Below, piece after piece: positions 44,484 to 53,614 of a stretch of 64,000 nt of DNA (positions are counted from its first letter, which is position 1; each line of letters begins with the position of its first letter). The stretch spans positions 2,914,001 to 2,978,000 of the forward strand of contig CBDEVT010000001.1 in the NCBI GenBank assembly GCA_965243825.1. The letters are read 5' to 3'. A program made the position numbers and the translations under genes. The DNA is from JAJCYX01 sp965243825. GTDB lineage: Bacteria; Chloroflexota; Dehalococcoidia; Lucifugimonadales; Lucifugimonadaceae. The notes beneath the pieces are model-generated. The model worked only from the letters and a program-made list of their open reading frames with translations, searched no databases and was not told where the DNA came from.

Positions 44484-45701
44484 TCAGGACTCGACTGCGG
44501 AAACTTCTGCATCTATCCCGAGTTCGGACAGCGTCTGGCGAATCTCTTCTAGGTAAATCGGATTCATGACCAGTACCCAGTCTGGTTTGCGATCACGGAG
44601 CGACTCAGGCCCCACGATTTCGTGCCCGGTGCCTGCGATGTAGCGTCCTTGCTTCAACGGGTTGATGTCAACCAGACAGTCCAGTTCGTCTGTAAGTTGC
44701 ATAGCGTTCACGAAAGCGACCCCTTTCGAACCGCCACCCCATATCACCGATCTCTTGTGTTGTTTCGCCTTCTCGGTGAACTTTCTACGCCAGCCACTGA
44801 CCATGATTTCACGCTTCGCTTCGAAGGTATTAACCATCTCATTCAGGTCAGATTTCGTTGAGGCCGTCGATCGGGAGTCAGCGGCCGCCTGATCCGGTAA
44901 TTCAGTCGGTACGGCCTCGATCGCTATGTACTGATCGTCGTACACGAGTCGGCAGGCTGTCACTTTGAGGCCACACTCTTCAAAAAGATTGCTCAGGGAC
45001 CTTTGCGAAAAATATGAGCAGTGCTCGTAGTAAACATCCCAGAACGCGATCTCTGAAAACACGCGTTCAGCGTCTGGCACCGTTAGTGCTATAGGGCAAT
45101 TACCGGCTTTCATCGCGCCCTGCCTGAGCAGCGCGACGAAATCTCCAACATTGGAGATGTGCTCAAGGGTCATTCGGCAGACGAGTAAATCTGCTGGAAT
45201 GCTGAAGTGCTCGGGTGAATAGCATTCATTTATGAAACGAATTTTTTCGCCGTGTTTACTGGCGATCGCTGCACTTGCTGGTGCAGGGTCGATACCAACT
45301 GCACTTTCGACTCCTGCTTCTAGTAGCAGATCCAGGAAATCGCCGGAACCACACCCGATCTCCACAACTTTCTTCCCAACAAGGTGGAATCGTTCTACTA
45401 GTTCGGAAGCCGAGTTCTTCGCAAACTCCATGAATGTCCCGGAGAATGCTTGTGAACTTTCGTAGTCACCGAAGTAGTCGACCTTCGACAGATCGAATGA
45501 GGTGTTTGTGATGAACCCGCATTTCCTGCAATGCGCAAGATTCACATCACCGCGTGGCGTTCCAGTGGCCTGTTCATGGGAATCGAGCAGCAGCATGCTG
45601 TGTACCGGGATGCCAGGTGAACTGAAGAACCCCTTCAGTTCGTGAGACCTACATGCAGGGCATTGACCCAGCCGATAATGCTGATTGCCTGACTCGAACA
45701 A
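44484..45701 (-). CDS. SAM-dependent C-methyltransferase of sugar-nucleotide type (first of two)
   Basis: This 405-aa three-part protein has an N-terminal zinc finger (C14, C17, C58, C61), a class I SAM domain (VVEIGCGSGDF at 113-123), and a C-terminal Rossmann-like domain (VIWGGGSKGVAFVN). The arrangement follows NDP-hexose C-methyltransferases (TylCIII type). TTG start 2 bp after the previous stop. The Tyr/His catalytic pair of the family falls in YYEHCSYFS near 225. Probably adds a branch methyl to a keto-sugar nucleotide. Confidence 0.8.
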   Translation of the reverse strand: MFESGNQHYRLGQCPACRSHELKGFFSSPGIPVHSMLLLDSHEQATGTPRGDVNLAHCRKCGFITNTSFDLSKVDYFGDYESSQAFSGTFMEFAKNSASELVERFHLVGKKVVEIGCGSGDFLDLLLEAGVESAVGIDPAPASAAIASKHGEKIRFINECYSPEHFSIPADLLVCRMTLEHISNVGDFVALLRQGAMKAGNCPIALTVPDAERVFSEIAFWDVYYEHCSYFSQRSLSNLFEECGLKVTACRLVYDDQYIAIEAVPTELPDQAAADSRSTASTKSDLNEMVNTFEAKREIMVSGWRRKFTEKAKQHKRSVIWGGGSKGVAFVNAMQLTDELDCLVDINPLKQGRYIAGTGHEIVGPESLRDRKPDWVLVMNPIYLEEIRQTLSELGIDAEVSAVES

Positions 45702-45703
45702 GG

Positions 45704-46966
45704 CTAGACCACCATCGGAGTTGGAACAGGAACGATGAATCTGCCACCCAGGTCCAGGTACTCCTGCTGTTGGCGCATGATTTCATCCGCAAAGTTCCAG
45801 GCCAACATCAGTACGTAGTCTGGCCTCAAATTCACGAGCTCTGCTGTCTCTCTGATTGGCACGTGTTGTCCCGGCATCACCCTTCCATGCTTGTGGGTGT
45901 TGCGATCAACCACAAAATCGAGCGTTTCTTTGCCGATACCCGCGAAGTTGATCAAAGTGGAGCCCTTGGCGGCTGCTCCGTAGGCAGCGATGGTGCTCCC
46001 CTCTGCCTTCAGCCTGTTGAGCAGGTTCAGCAGATCGGAGCGAAGTGTTTCGACCCGCTTACCAAAGCTCTTGTAGTAGTCGAACCGATCGATGCCAAGA
46101 TCTTGCTCGTCTGCAAGCATTTTCTTCACGCTAGCGACAGGCTGTTCAGTCTTCTCAGCGAAGATCCGAAGAGAGCCGCCGTGAATCTCGAGCTTCTCAA
46201 CATCGTTGATGTACAGGCCGTGTGCTGCAAAGAGTTGAGTAAGCGCTGTGAGTGAGAAGTAACAGAGATGTTCGTGGTAGATCGTGTCGAACTCACAGTG
46301 CTCGATAAGATCGCGAACGTACGGCATTTCGAGAACGGCAGTTCCGTCTGGCTTCAGCACCTCTGAGATACCCTGCACGAACCCGTTCAGATCCGACTGG
46401 TGGGCCAGTACGTTGTTCGCGTGGATGACGTCAGCCTTCTGCCCCGAAGCGGCCAATCTTTTGGCCAGTTCTGGAGTGAAGAACGTCTGTAGCGTGTTCA
46501 CACCGCGCTTCATTGCCGCAGCTGCCGGGTTAGGCACCGGGTCGATACCCAGCACCGGGATTCCCAGCTCGACATAGTTGATCAGGAGATAGCCATCATT
46601 GCTGGCTGGCTCGATCACGAGGCTTTCGCTGTTGAGTCCTTTTGCTTTCACTAGCCGGTGAGTCAGCTCTCGGGCGTTTTTCGTCATACCCTCAGAGAAC
46701 GACGAGAAGTACGGGTAATCCCGGCCGAACAACACCTCTGGGTCAACCGTTTCCCGGATCTGCATGAGGCTGCAAGAACCGCAAAACAATACCGTCAATG
46801 GAAAAACCGATTGCGGTTCGCCCAGTTCTGACTCCATAGGCATGTCATCTGCCAATGGCATATTGCCCAGGTCCAGGACTGGCTCGAGCTGCTCGGATCC
46901 GCATAGACGACAGGCGTCGATGCACTTCATATCACTGCTTACAGGATTCATTTCTAATAGCGTCAT
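45704..46966 (-). CDS. SAM-dependent C-methyltransferase of sugar-nucleotide type (second)
   Basis: This 420-aa paralogue of the preceding family has a zinc finger of C19, C22, C62 and C65, a SAM motif VIEPASNDGYLL, the catalytic YHEHLCYFS, and a C-terminal AAYGAAAKGSTLIN. The last two are textbook NDP-hexose C-3-methyltransferase features. Start overlaps the epimerase stop in ATGA (46963-46966). Two diverged C-methyltransferases in one operon suggest either two methyl branches or two different sugar donors. Confidence 0.88.
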   Translation of the reverse strand: MTLLEMNPVSSDMKCIDACRLCGSEQLEPVLDLGNMPLADDMPMESELGEPQSVFPLTVLFCGSCSLMQIRETVDPEVLFGRDYPYFSSFSEGMTKNARELTHRLVKAKGLNSESLVIEPASNDGYLLINYVELGIPVLGIDPVPNPAAAAMKRGVNTLQTFFTPELAKRLAASGQKADVIHANNVLAHQSDLNGFVQGISEVLKPDGTAVLEMPYVRDLIEHCEFDTIYHEHLCYFSLTALTQLFAAHGLYINDVEKLEIHGGSLRIFAEKTEQPVASVKKMLADEQDLGIDRFDYYKSFGKRVETLRSDLLNLLNRLKAEGSTIAAYGAAAKGSTLINFAGIGKETLDFVVDRNTHKHGRVMPGQHVPIRETAELVNLRPDYVLMLAWNFADEIMRQQQEYLDLGGRFIVPVPTPMVV

Positions 46967-48000
46967 ACGGGTATCTCAGCGCGGCGTAGTGAGTCGTGTA
47001 GTTGACCGTTGCCCAGCAGTTCCTTGATTCGCTTAATTCGCATGAACTTTGGACTTACGAAGTATTCTTCCGTCATACCGACTGACTTCATCACTCTGTA
47101 GAGTTCCTCAGCTCCCTTACGTGGGTTCCACTGAGGCTTGAAGTCAGGTACAAGAGACGACAGCTTCTCACAATCGACTCTGTAGCAGCGGGGGTCCGGA
47201 CCTCCGTCTGCTGCGTACTCGATTCTGGCGCCCGGCACTGTTTCCCCAACAATGTCTGCAAGTTCCTTGACCTGGTAGTTGTCCTCAGTTCTACCGACAT
47301 TGAACACTTCGTTTGCGACCACTTCATCTGGTGCATCCAGAACCGCGATGAAAGCGCGTGCGATGTCTTCGATATGAACGATAGGCCTCCACGGAGTGCC
47401 ATCACTCTTGATCAGGACCGTGCCGGTCGTGTAAGCGAGGCCGACCAGATTGTTCAGTACCAGATCAGCACGCAGTGCCGAACTCACTCCGTAAGCCGTC
47501 GCATTTCGAAGGTAGACCGGGGAGAAATCTGAATCAGCGAGTTTCATCAGATCGTCTTCGACCCGCACCTTCGATTCTGCGTATGGCGTAACAGGCTTTG
47601 GAGCCGATGTCTCGGTAAGTAGCTCATCGCCAGACGCGCCGTAAATGCTGCACGTTGACGAGAAAATGAACTTCTTCACGCCCTGAGCTTTCGCCATCTT
47701 TGCGAGCCTGATAGTCGCGAGGTGGTTGATATCGAAGGTCCAATCGGCATTGAGGTCACCGAGTGGGTCGTTACTCAGCCCAGCAAGATGCATAACTGCA
47801 TCGAATCCGGCAAGAGACTCTTCCTTAACATCACGGACGTCGATATCCAGGGACGAAACAACGTGGTTTTCGCTCCGCAACCGAGTGTCGATGTCAAACA
47901 GCCCGTTGTCCAAGCCGGTAACACTGTGGCCCGCATCAACGAGCATTCCGGTTAGAACAGTGCCGATGTAGCCTCTGTGTCCGGTCACCAGGATTTTCAT
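46963..48000 (-). CDS. NAD-dependent sugar-nucleotide epimerase/dehydratase (extended SDR)
   Basis: This 345-aa extended SDR has the cofactor motif GHRGYIG at 7-13, S115/Y140/K144 catalysis (YAESK) and the substrate-domain signatures GTPWRPIVHIEDIARAF and NEVFNVG. It acts on a nucleotide-activated hexose. Placed between the cytidylyltransferase (2-bp gap) and a C-methyltransferase (4-bp overlap), it probably makes the keto or epimerised intermediate that is then methylated. Confidence 0.9.
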   Translation of the reverse strand: MKILVTGHRGYIGTVLTGMLVDAGHSVTGLDNGLFDIDTRLRSENHVVSSLDIDVRDVKEESLAGFDAVMHLAGLSNDPLGDLNADWTFDINHLATIRLAKMAKAQGVKKFIFSSTCSIYGASGDELLTETSAPKPVTPYAESKVRVEDDLMKLADSDFSPVYLRNATAYGVSSALRADLVLNNLVGLAYTTGTVLIKSDGTPWRPIVHIEDIARAFIAVLDAPDEVVANEVFNVGRTEDNYQVKELADIVGETVPGARIEYAADGGPDPRCYRVDCEKLSSLVPDFKPQWNPRKGAEELYRVMKSVGMTEEYFVSPKFMRIKRIKELLGNGQLHDSLRRAEIPV

Positions 48001-48001
48001 G

Positions 48002-48823
48002 CTATTTCCAAACCTTCCAAGGGGCAGTGCCTGACTGCCAGAGTTTCTCTAACTCATTTCTGTCTGACTGATTGTCCATGCAGTGCCAGAATGACTCATG
48101 CCGGTAAGCCATGAGGTTCCCGCTACTGGCCAGCCGTTCAAGTGGCGCTTTTTCAAACTGCGTGCTATCACCTTCGATGTAATCGAATACTTCTGGCTCA
48201 AGCACAAAAAAAGCGCCGTTTATCCACTCATTAAGCCGAGGTGGCTTTTCAGTAAATGAATCAACGCGTCCTTCATCGTTGACCTCAAGTAATCCAAATC
48301 GAGATGTTGGATGAACTGCCGTTACGGTTGCGATACGCCCGTGGCTGCGGTGAAACTCCAACAGCCCGTGTAGATCAACATCTGAGAGGCCATCACCCCA
48401 CGTCAACATGAAGGTGCTTCTTGGCAAGATCGACTCGAATCGTTTGATCCTGCCGCCCGTGTTTGTCTGTTCACCCGTTTCGACTAGCCTGATCTCAGCA
48501 TCTGCGAGGTCAGACTGATCCTCTTTCCAGTCCGGCCAATTGGATCTGTCATCTGCCGAACTATTTTTTGTGAAGTAGTCCCTTATCACGTTGCCCTTGT
48601 GCCCAAGTGCAACCGAGAACTTGGAGTAGCCGAAATTGGCGTAGTAGCGAATCAGGTGCCAGAGTATTGGCCTGCCACCTATCTCGATCATAGGTTTGGG
48701 CGTCTCGCGAGTCATCTCGCCAAACCTGGTACCTTTGCCGCCGGCCAGGATCACCACCTGCATGTCGTTTATCGAAGCCACTGGAGTCAATTGATCCTGA
48801 GATCTGTAGATTTGCTCGGCCAC
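48002..48823 (-). CDS. rfbF: Glucose-1-phosphate cytidylyltransferase
   Basis: This 273-aa nucleotidyltransferase has VVILAGGKGTRFGEMT, PKPMIEIGGRPILWH, ETGEQTNTGGRIKR, MLTWGDGLSDVD and GTAPWKVW at the end, all RfbF traits. It forms CDP-glucose from CTP and glucose-1-phosphate, the entry to 3,6-dideoxy and branched sugars. The GTG start adds 20 residues before the core MQVVILAGG; the internal ATG at 48763 is a fair alternative, though neither has a strong ribosome site. First gene of the operon. The usual CDP-glucose 4,6-dehydratase (RfbG) is not recognisable nearby. Confidence 0.9.
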   Translation of the reverse strand: MAEQIYRSQDQLTPVASINDMQVVILAGGKGTRFGEMTRETPKPMIEIGGRPILWHLIRYYANFGYSKFSVALGHKGNVIRDYFTKNSSADDRSNWPDWKEDQSDLADAEIRLVETGEQTNTGGRIKRFESILPRSTFMLTWGDGLSDVDLHGLLEFHRSHGRIATVTAVHPTSRFGLLEVNDEGRVDSFTEKPPRLNEWINGAFFVLEPEVFDYIEGDSTQFEKAPLERLASSGNLMAYRHESFWHCMDNQSDRNELEKLWQSGTAPWKVWK

Positions 48824-49207
48824 AAGACTTTATGCAAACACGGCGCCACAGGGCTGCGGTAGGTAGTAAGTCTCAGGTGGTTAGACCCTTTGTGGTCTGG
48901 CCCATGACTAAAACGCATCGCCCGATTTTGTCCGACCGGTTCCGCCTAACTTCACCAGCGTTTGGCGGGGCACTCCAGTTTGATGCTTTTTCAGTTGGGC
49001 AACGTTCAGGCGAGAACACCTTTAAGGTGAAGTTGGATACGCCAAACACCCGACCTACTAGCTGGGGAAAACCCGACTAGGATTGCTTCCGCAAGAAGAA
49101 GTTATCAGCCATCACGCGTCTTCGGGATGCCGAGCGACAGGTTCTACTGCCAGACGATCGGATCAAGCGATCGACCGGCTGTCACACAGAATATCGGAAC
49201 GTATTGA
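48824..49207. other. Intergenic region upstream of rfbF operon
   Basis: This 384-bp stretch has no supported gene. It must hold the operon promoter. Small hairpins are present (AGACC..GGTCT about 48885-48900 and ACCTTTAAGGT near 49018), but no convincing -10/-35 pair. Confidence 0.4.
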
Positions 49208-50623
49208 CTATTTTTCCGTTGCGGGCTGGGCGCTGCCCTGCCACTTAACTCGGCCCAGTTCGGCAGCCAGTTCAGAATATTTTTCTCGCGAGCGTTTCTT
49301 CATAGACCCAATCAGTGCCGGTGCGCTCAGAATCAACGCGAGCAAGCCCAGAACTCCCGAAGCTCCCAGTAGTGAATCGCTGTAGCCCTCCAACGTGAAT
49401 CCGATCACTGTTCGTAACGCAACGCTGAGGTTCAGAAGCGCGAACGAGATGTCCAGGGCCGTCCGGCCTGGCACCACCGCCCCTTCGAACAACGGCAGCA
49501 TTCTTGATCCCATGCCTATGAGCATAGATGTGATGAAACCAACCGTGAGAACGTGAACAATCGGAGATGCATTCGCCACCGGCAGGACATCGATCTCAAA
49601 CAAGATCTCCGACGATCTCGCAGCAATCAGGATCGCTCCTATTAGCAACCAGAAGTAGGCGGCACGTACGAACCAGCCGTACCGGCCGTATGCACCTGGC
49701 GAGATTGGGGGACGACGTATCTGTGAGGGTTCGAACACGCGAAGAGACACTATGAAAAACACCACGCCAATCGCCGTGATGATGAGGCCGACCGAGGAGA
49801 TCTCGGCACTCGCCTCTATCGCATATGAACACACCGCAATTATCAACCCACCATGCAAAAGAGCGAATCCAGCAATTTCGAGACGCTCGTGACGGGGGCG
49901 GAGGCCAAGGAATCCGGTCACTGCCCGGGTGCTGACTCCCATGATGTAGGCACCCACGAATCCGAACAGGGCCGAGTAGATGACAGCTGCATTCAGATCC
50001 GCAGGTGCGATCGATACCCTGTCGAACAGCATTCGAAGCATGAGCAACAGGTGGATTGTGGCGGAGACTAAGAGCCAGGCTGTGCCGACGTAAATCCAAC
50101 GCCCCGCTGCACTCACAGGGCCACTACCACTGTGGAGGGCAGAAAAGAGCGTGATCGCGAAGATCGACGCGCCTGACAGCAAAAGCAGCCCTGCAACGAT
50201 CAGGAGAATTTCCGAAACTGGATACTCGTTGATCATCTGACCCGCGAACCTGAGTGCGATAGCCGCAAGCACAAGTACCATGCTTGCTCTCTGAGGCCAC
50301 GGGAACCAGATCGAGCCGTTTCGGAATCGCGGGACTACGTGCTGGGCGATCCCCATGGTGAACAGCCCTGCAAATCCGAAAAGCTGCGCCATCCCATGCG
50401 CCTGCGCATGAGTCACCCACCAGATACCACGATCAATGCCCAGCGGCGTGGCTAGCAACATGCCGGCACCGGTTGTGAACCCGAGCGTGAGGGCTACGAC
50501 GAAAGAGGCCTTGACGTAAGGTCGATAGAGCCGCTGTGAAGACCAGGGGGTAGGCGGATATCGCCTGACTCTGTCATCCGAAACAACAGGGATCTGCGGA
50601 GAAGTTCCACTTTCAGTATTCAT
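49208..50623 (-). CDS. NnrS-like multi-span membrane protein
   Basis: This 471-aa protein has about twelve hydrophobic segments. Conserved-looking histidines are in WWVTHAQAHGMAQLFGF, GIAQHVVPRF and SPIVHVLTVGFITSMLIGM. The positions and the glycine-rich segment resemble NnrS, a heme/copper membrane protein linked to nitric-oxide stress. No denitrification genes are near. The N-terminal ~30 residues are cytoplasmic and polar. Distant membership in the heme-copper-like family is an alternative. Confidence 0.65.
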   Translation of the reverse strand: MNTESGTSPQIPVVSDDRVRRYPPTPWSSQRLYRPYVKASFVVALTLGFTTGAGMLLATPLGIDRGIWWVTHAQAHGMAQLFGFAGLFTMGIAQHVVPRFRNGSIWFPWPQRASMVLVLAAIALRFAGQMINEYPVSEILLIVAGLLLLSGASIFAITLFSALHSGSGPVSAAGRWIYVGTAWLLVSATIHLLLMLRMLFDRVSIAPADLNAAVIYSALFGFVGAYIMGVSTRAVTGFLGLRPRHERLEIAGFALLHGGLIIAVCSYAIEASAEISSVGLIITAIGVVFFIVSLRVFEPSQIRRPPISPGAYGRYGWFVRAAYFWLLIGAILIAARSSEILFEIDVLPVANASPIVHVLTVGFITSMLIGMGSRMLPLFEGAVVPGRTALDISFALLNLSVALRTVIGFTLEGYSDSLLGASGVLGLLALILSAPALIGSMKKRSREKYSELAAELGRVKWQGSAQPATEK

Positions 50624-50805
50624 GGACAGCGGACGTGCCGGGTGCTGAGATTAGGCCAAACTGTCTTGGCTGACTCATCATTCTGCGGACTGAGATCGTC
50701 GTCGCGTCGAACTCGAGCAGCAAGTCGAAAGGTTTCACGCACCGCAGGTTAGCAATGGCAACTAGTAGCCGGTGTCTACACCCCGTGAAGATCTGCTGAG
50801 AAGAT

Positions 50806-51426
50806 CTAACCGGCTTTACGACGTCGAATGATGCGCTTACGGCCACGGCCGACTGGCCTGCGACGTCGAACCGCTGATGACTCTGAGGATCCGGAGCCTT
50901 TCAGTCGCTTGTTCTCATCCAATGTGTACTGAGGCCACTCAATCTCAGCTCGCTTCAGTAGCGCATCGATGGTGTTCATACGGCGAGCAATCTGGTCCCG
51001 CGTCTCCACAAGAGTCTGTCTTCTGGCTTGTAAGGCTCTCATTACCTCACTTAACCGTTTCTCGCCCTCTGCGAGCTCACCTTCGTACTGATCCAGAATC
51101 TTTCTCTTCTCGACAGCGTCCTTGCGAAGCCGGGCGCCTTGTCCGGTATTCAGTGCGGTTGTCGCGAGCCGGGCCGCTACCTGGGCATTCTGCGCAAGTT
51201 CATCGTGATGAGATTTCTGCTCTTCGACCTTTGCTGACAGACTGTCTGCACGTGTCTCAAGCGTCTCAACATCAGAATGCAGGGCGCTGATCTGATCACG
51301 CGACTCCGTGACGGACTCCACGTAGGTGGCAACTCTTCTGGCAATCATCGCCATAGAAGTCGGTTCGCCGTTTTCATCAACCGCATCCACGTATTCCATC
51401 AACTCATCGATGCGAGGATCGTCCAT
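50806..51426 (-). CDS. Coiled-coil protein with basic tail
   Basis: This 206-aa protein has a long alpha-helical coiled coil from about 30 to 165 (ISALHSDVETLETRADSL, EGELAEGEKRLSEVMRAL), followed by an Arg/Lys-rich tail (RRRRPVGRGRKRIIRRRK). No known domain is recognised. The tail suggests binding to nucleic acid or to an acidic partner. It lies 59 bp downstream of the orphan response regulator on the same strand and may be in its operon. Confidence 0.65.
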   Translation of the reverse strand: MDDPRIDELMEYVDAVDENGEPTSMAMIARRVATYVESVTESRDQISALHSDVETLETRADSLSAKVEEQKSHHDELAQNAQVAARLATTALNTGQGARLRKDAVEKRKILDQYEGELAEGEKRLSEVMRALQARRQTLVETRDQIARRMNTIDALLKRAEIEWPQYTLDENKRLKGSGSSESSAVRRRRPVGRGRKRIIRRRKAG

Positions 51427-51485
51427 CTGTGGTTTCTTTACTTCTGATTCTGGCTGGATGATTGGCCCGTTAGCGGCCCGATGCT

Positions 51486-52193
51486 CTAAGCAGCCTGCTC
51501 CAGATACGCATAGCCGTAGCCGCGTCGCGTCACAATTGTTCCCATCTCATTCCGGTCCATTGCAGAACTGAGCTTGCGCCTGAGTCTCGAGATGTGCCAC
51601 TTGACCAGGCTGTCTGTCTCGTAACCCGTACCCCAGACCGCTTCCAACAGCTCATTAGAGGACATTGGTTGACCTTCGTGCCTGACCAGTTCAGCCAGAA
51701 GTTTGAACTCGATTGGCGTGAGTTCGAGAGTGCGATTGTTCACCGTGACCGCCTGCCGGGTGAAATCGACCTGTAGAAGGCCATCCGAGTAATGAGTGCT
51801 TGACCCTTTTGCACGATTCAACCTGACGCGCCGGAGGCTTGCTTTGATACGTGCAAGCAGCTCACCCATCCCTGCACCTTTTACTACATAGTCGTCTGCC
51901 CCTACGGTCAGCGCATGAATCTTTTGCGCTTCGTCCTCAACAGCGCTGAGGATGATGATCGGCGTATCAGAGACTGACCGGACTCGTTTGCATACCTCAG
52001 TTCCGTTCAACCCTGGCAGCATCATGTCCAGCAGGATCAATTCGGGCGGGTCCTCGTAGAAATGTCGCAGTGCATCCCTGCCATCTGAGACTCCGATGAC
52101 CGCGTACCCGGCATCATTCAGGGCAAATGTGAGCCCTTTCAATATGTCTGGAGTGTCTTCGACGACAAGTATTTTCTGTTCGGCCAACGGCAC
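51486..52193 (-). CDS. OmpR/PhoB-family response regulator (orphan)
   Basis: This 235-aa two-domain regulator has a receiver with D56 (LILLDMMLPG) and the switch residue S83, and a winged-helix DNA-binding domain (TPIEFKLLAELVRH, VKWHISRLRRKL, VTRRGYGYAYL). The conserved Lys is K105, but the following residue is Gly instead of the usual cis-Pro (VVKGAG). No kinase gene is beside it. Start is GTG with CGGAGACA upstream. It is divergent from the secreted acidic protein and may control it. Confidence 0.9.
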   Translation of the reverse strand: MPLAEQKILVVEDTPDILKGLTFALNDAGYAVIGVSDGRDALRHFYEDPPELILLDMMLPGLNGTEVCKRVRSVSDTPIIILSAVEDEAQKIHALTVGADDYVVKGAGMGELLARIKASLRRVRLNRAKGSSTHYSDGLLQVDFTRQAVTVNNRTLELTPIEFKLLAELVRHEGQPMSSNELLEAVWGTGYETDSLVKWHISRLRRKLSSAMDRNEMGTIVTRRGYGYAYLEQAA

Positions 52194-52500
52194 TGTCTCC
52201 GACTTAGCTGGTGGTCAGGCTAGAGCGAACCAGCCATCCGATCAGCGATGTACTGCATTGGAATCTAGCAGGAACGGCGGTGGGTTTTGGTCAGGTACTC
52301 CGTCTTCGGTGCTGAGTGTATTCACCAAACGAAACCGCACAGTGGATGAAGATGAACCGGTACTGGCAAGGCGGTGTGCAGAAGCTAGGTCACGAAGGTG
52401 CTTCTCAACAGTTCCTTGATCGGATCTTGAAGATTTCGGTTCAGTATTGAAGCTGAGCACGGCAATGTGATCTGTCAGCAACCTGGTGAGGGACCAAACA
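52194..52500. other. Divergent region between orphan regulator and secreted protein
   Basis: This 307-bp stretch is without a supported gene; a 91-aa open frame on the minus strand looks like chance. I see no strong promoter or operator, but both flanking genes must start here. Confidence 0.4.
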
Positions 52501-53571
52501 ATGTCGATCAGATTCATACCGGTCGCCCTGATAGCCGCAACCGTTGCGCTCGTAGCAGTTAGTGGTGCCGCTCTGGCATTTGGAAGGGGCGGTTCTGACG
52601 CCGAATCCAGGGATGATCTCCTTGAACGCGCATCTGACGTGCTGGGTATTGAGTCTCAAGCGCTGAAGGACGCTCTGACCCAAGCACAGTCTGAGTTGGA
52701 AACCGAACGACAGCGTGCCGTGCTGGCTGAACTTGTCGAGGATGGTTTGATAAGCCAGGAAGAGGCAGATGAAGCCTCGGCATGGCTAGAACAGAAACCG
52801 GAAGCAGTCGACCGTGTGATGCGTCCGGACATCCTCTTGAGGATTGCTTCATCTCAGATTGGCAACGCAATTATTTGGGATGGCGACGGGCTTAATTTCC
52901 CGCTGTTAGACGGTGAACTGACCGAGAAAATGGCGGAAATTCTCGGAATTGAACCCGAGTCCCTTGAGCAGGCCCTTGAAACAGCTCGTTCTGGGCAGGT
53001 CGAGGACAGGCGTGCAGAAGTCATCGACGACGTGGTTCAGACGCTTGTAGAAGACGGTGAAATCACAGAATCCGAAGGCAACGAGATCAGATCCTGGCTC
53101 AATGCCATGCCAGAGTGGCTTGGCGACCACGGCCTGCTCTTCCGTATCTTCTCCCACGGGCTGCGAGGTGGATTTGAGGCTAATGTCTTCGGTGGCCTGC
53201 CATTTCTCCACGACCTCGAGGGTCACCGCTTCGAGTTTGCTCCTCGGCTCGAAGAACGAAAGTGGCACCACGAGTTTTTCATGACACCTGATGGTGCATT
53301 CAGCGGACCAGGGTTCGAGTTCGGCCTTCCCAGTGAAGATGGAACCGCTCCGTTCTTTTTCCGAGGTCCGGGCGGCAGGTTCGAGTTTGAGGGAATGCAA
53401 CCTGAGGATTTCGAAGACATATTCGGTAATCTCGACAGACTACTTGAAGAATACGAAGGCCATGAAGATATTTTCGAGCGGTTCACCCCCTTCGAGTTTT
53501 ACTACGAACATGAAGATTCTGACGAGCAGTCGGACGCGGAAGAAACTGCAACAGATGGCCAGTCTGCCTGA
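52501..53571 (+). CDS. Secreted acidic protein with duplicated helical module
   Basis: This 356-aa protein has a signal peptide (residues 1-~27, hydrophobic IPVALIAATVALVAVSGAALA). Two similar modules follow, at 39-101 and 139-204. Each has a VLGIES/ILGIEPESL...AL..A pattern, then ELVEDGLISQEEADEASAWLEQ versus TLVEDGEITESEGNEIRSWLN. The C-terminal third is very acidic and rich in Phe and Gly. No known domain is recognised. GAGGGA lies 9 bp before the ATG at 52501. It sits between two response-regulator genes, which suggests an envelope-stress role. Confidence 0.7.
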   Translation: MSIRFIPVALIAATVALVAVSGAALAFGRGGSDAESRDDLLERASDVLGIESQALKDALTQAQSELETERQRAVLAELVEDGLISQEEADEASAWLEQKPEAVDRVMRPDILLRIASSQIGNAIIWDGDGLNFPLLDGELTEKMAEILGIEPESLEQALETARSGQVEDRRAEVIDDVVQTLVEDGEITESEGNEIRSWLNAMPEWLGDHGLLFRIFSHGLRGGFEANVFGGLPFLHDLEGHRFEFAPRLEERKWHHEFFMTPDGAFSGPGFEFGLPSEDGTAPFFFRGPGGRFEFEGMQPEDFEDIFGNLDRLLEEYEGHEDIFERFTPFEFYYEHEDSDEQSDAEETATDGQSA

Positions 53572-53614
53572 TTAGCTGCAGTTGATTTGAGGGTAGTCCT
53601 GATAGTGGTGAGCT

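Noticed and set aside
52242..52517. Minus-strand ORF of 91 aa in the divergent regulator/secreted-protein gap
   Set aside because: No ribosome site, no domain, and it overlaps the likely promoters.
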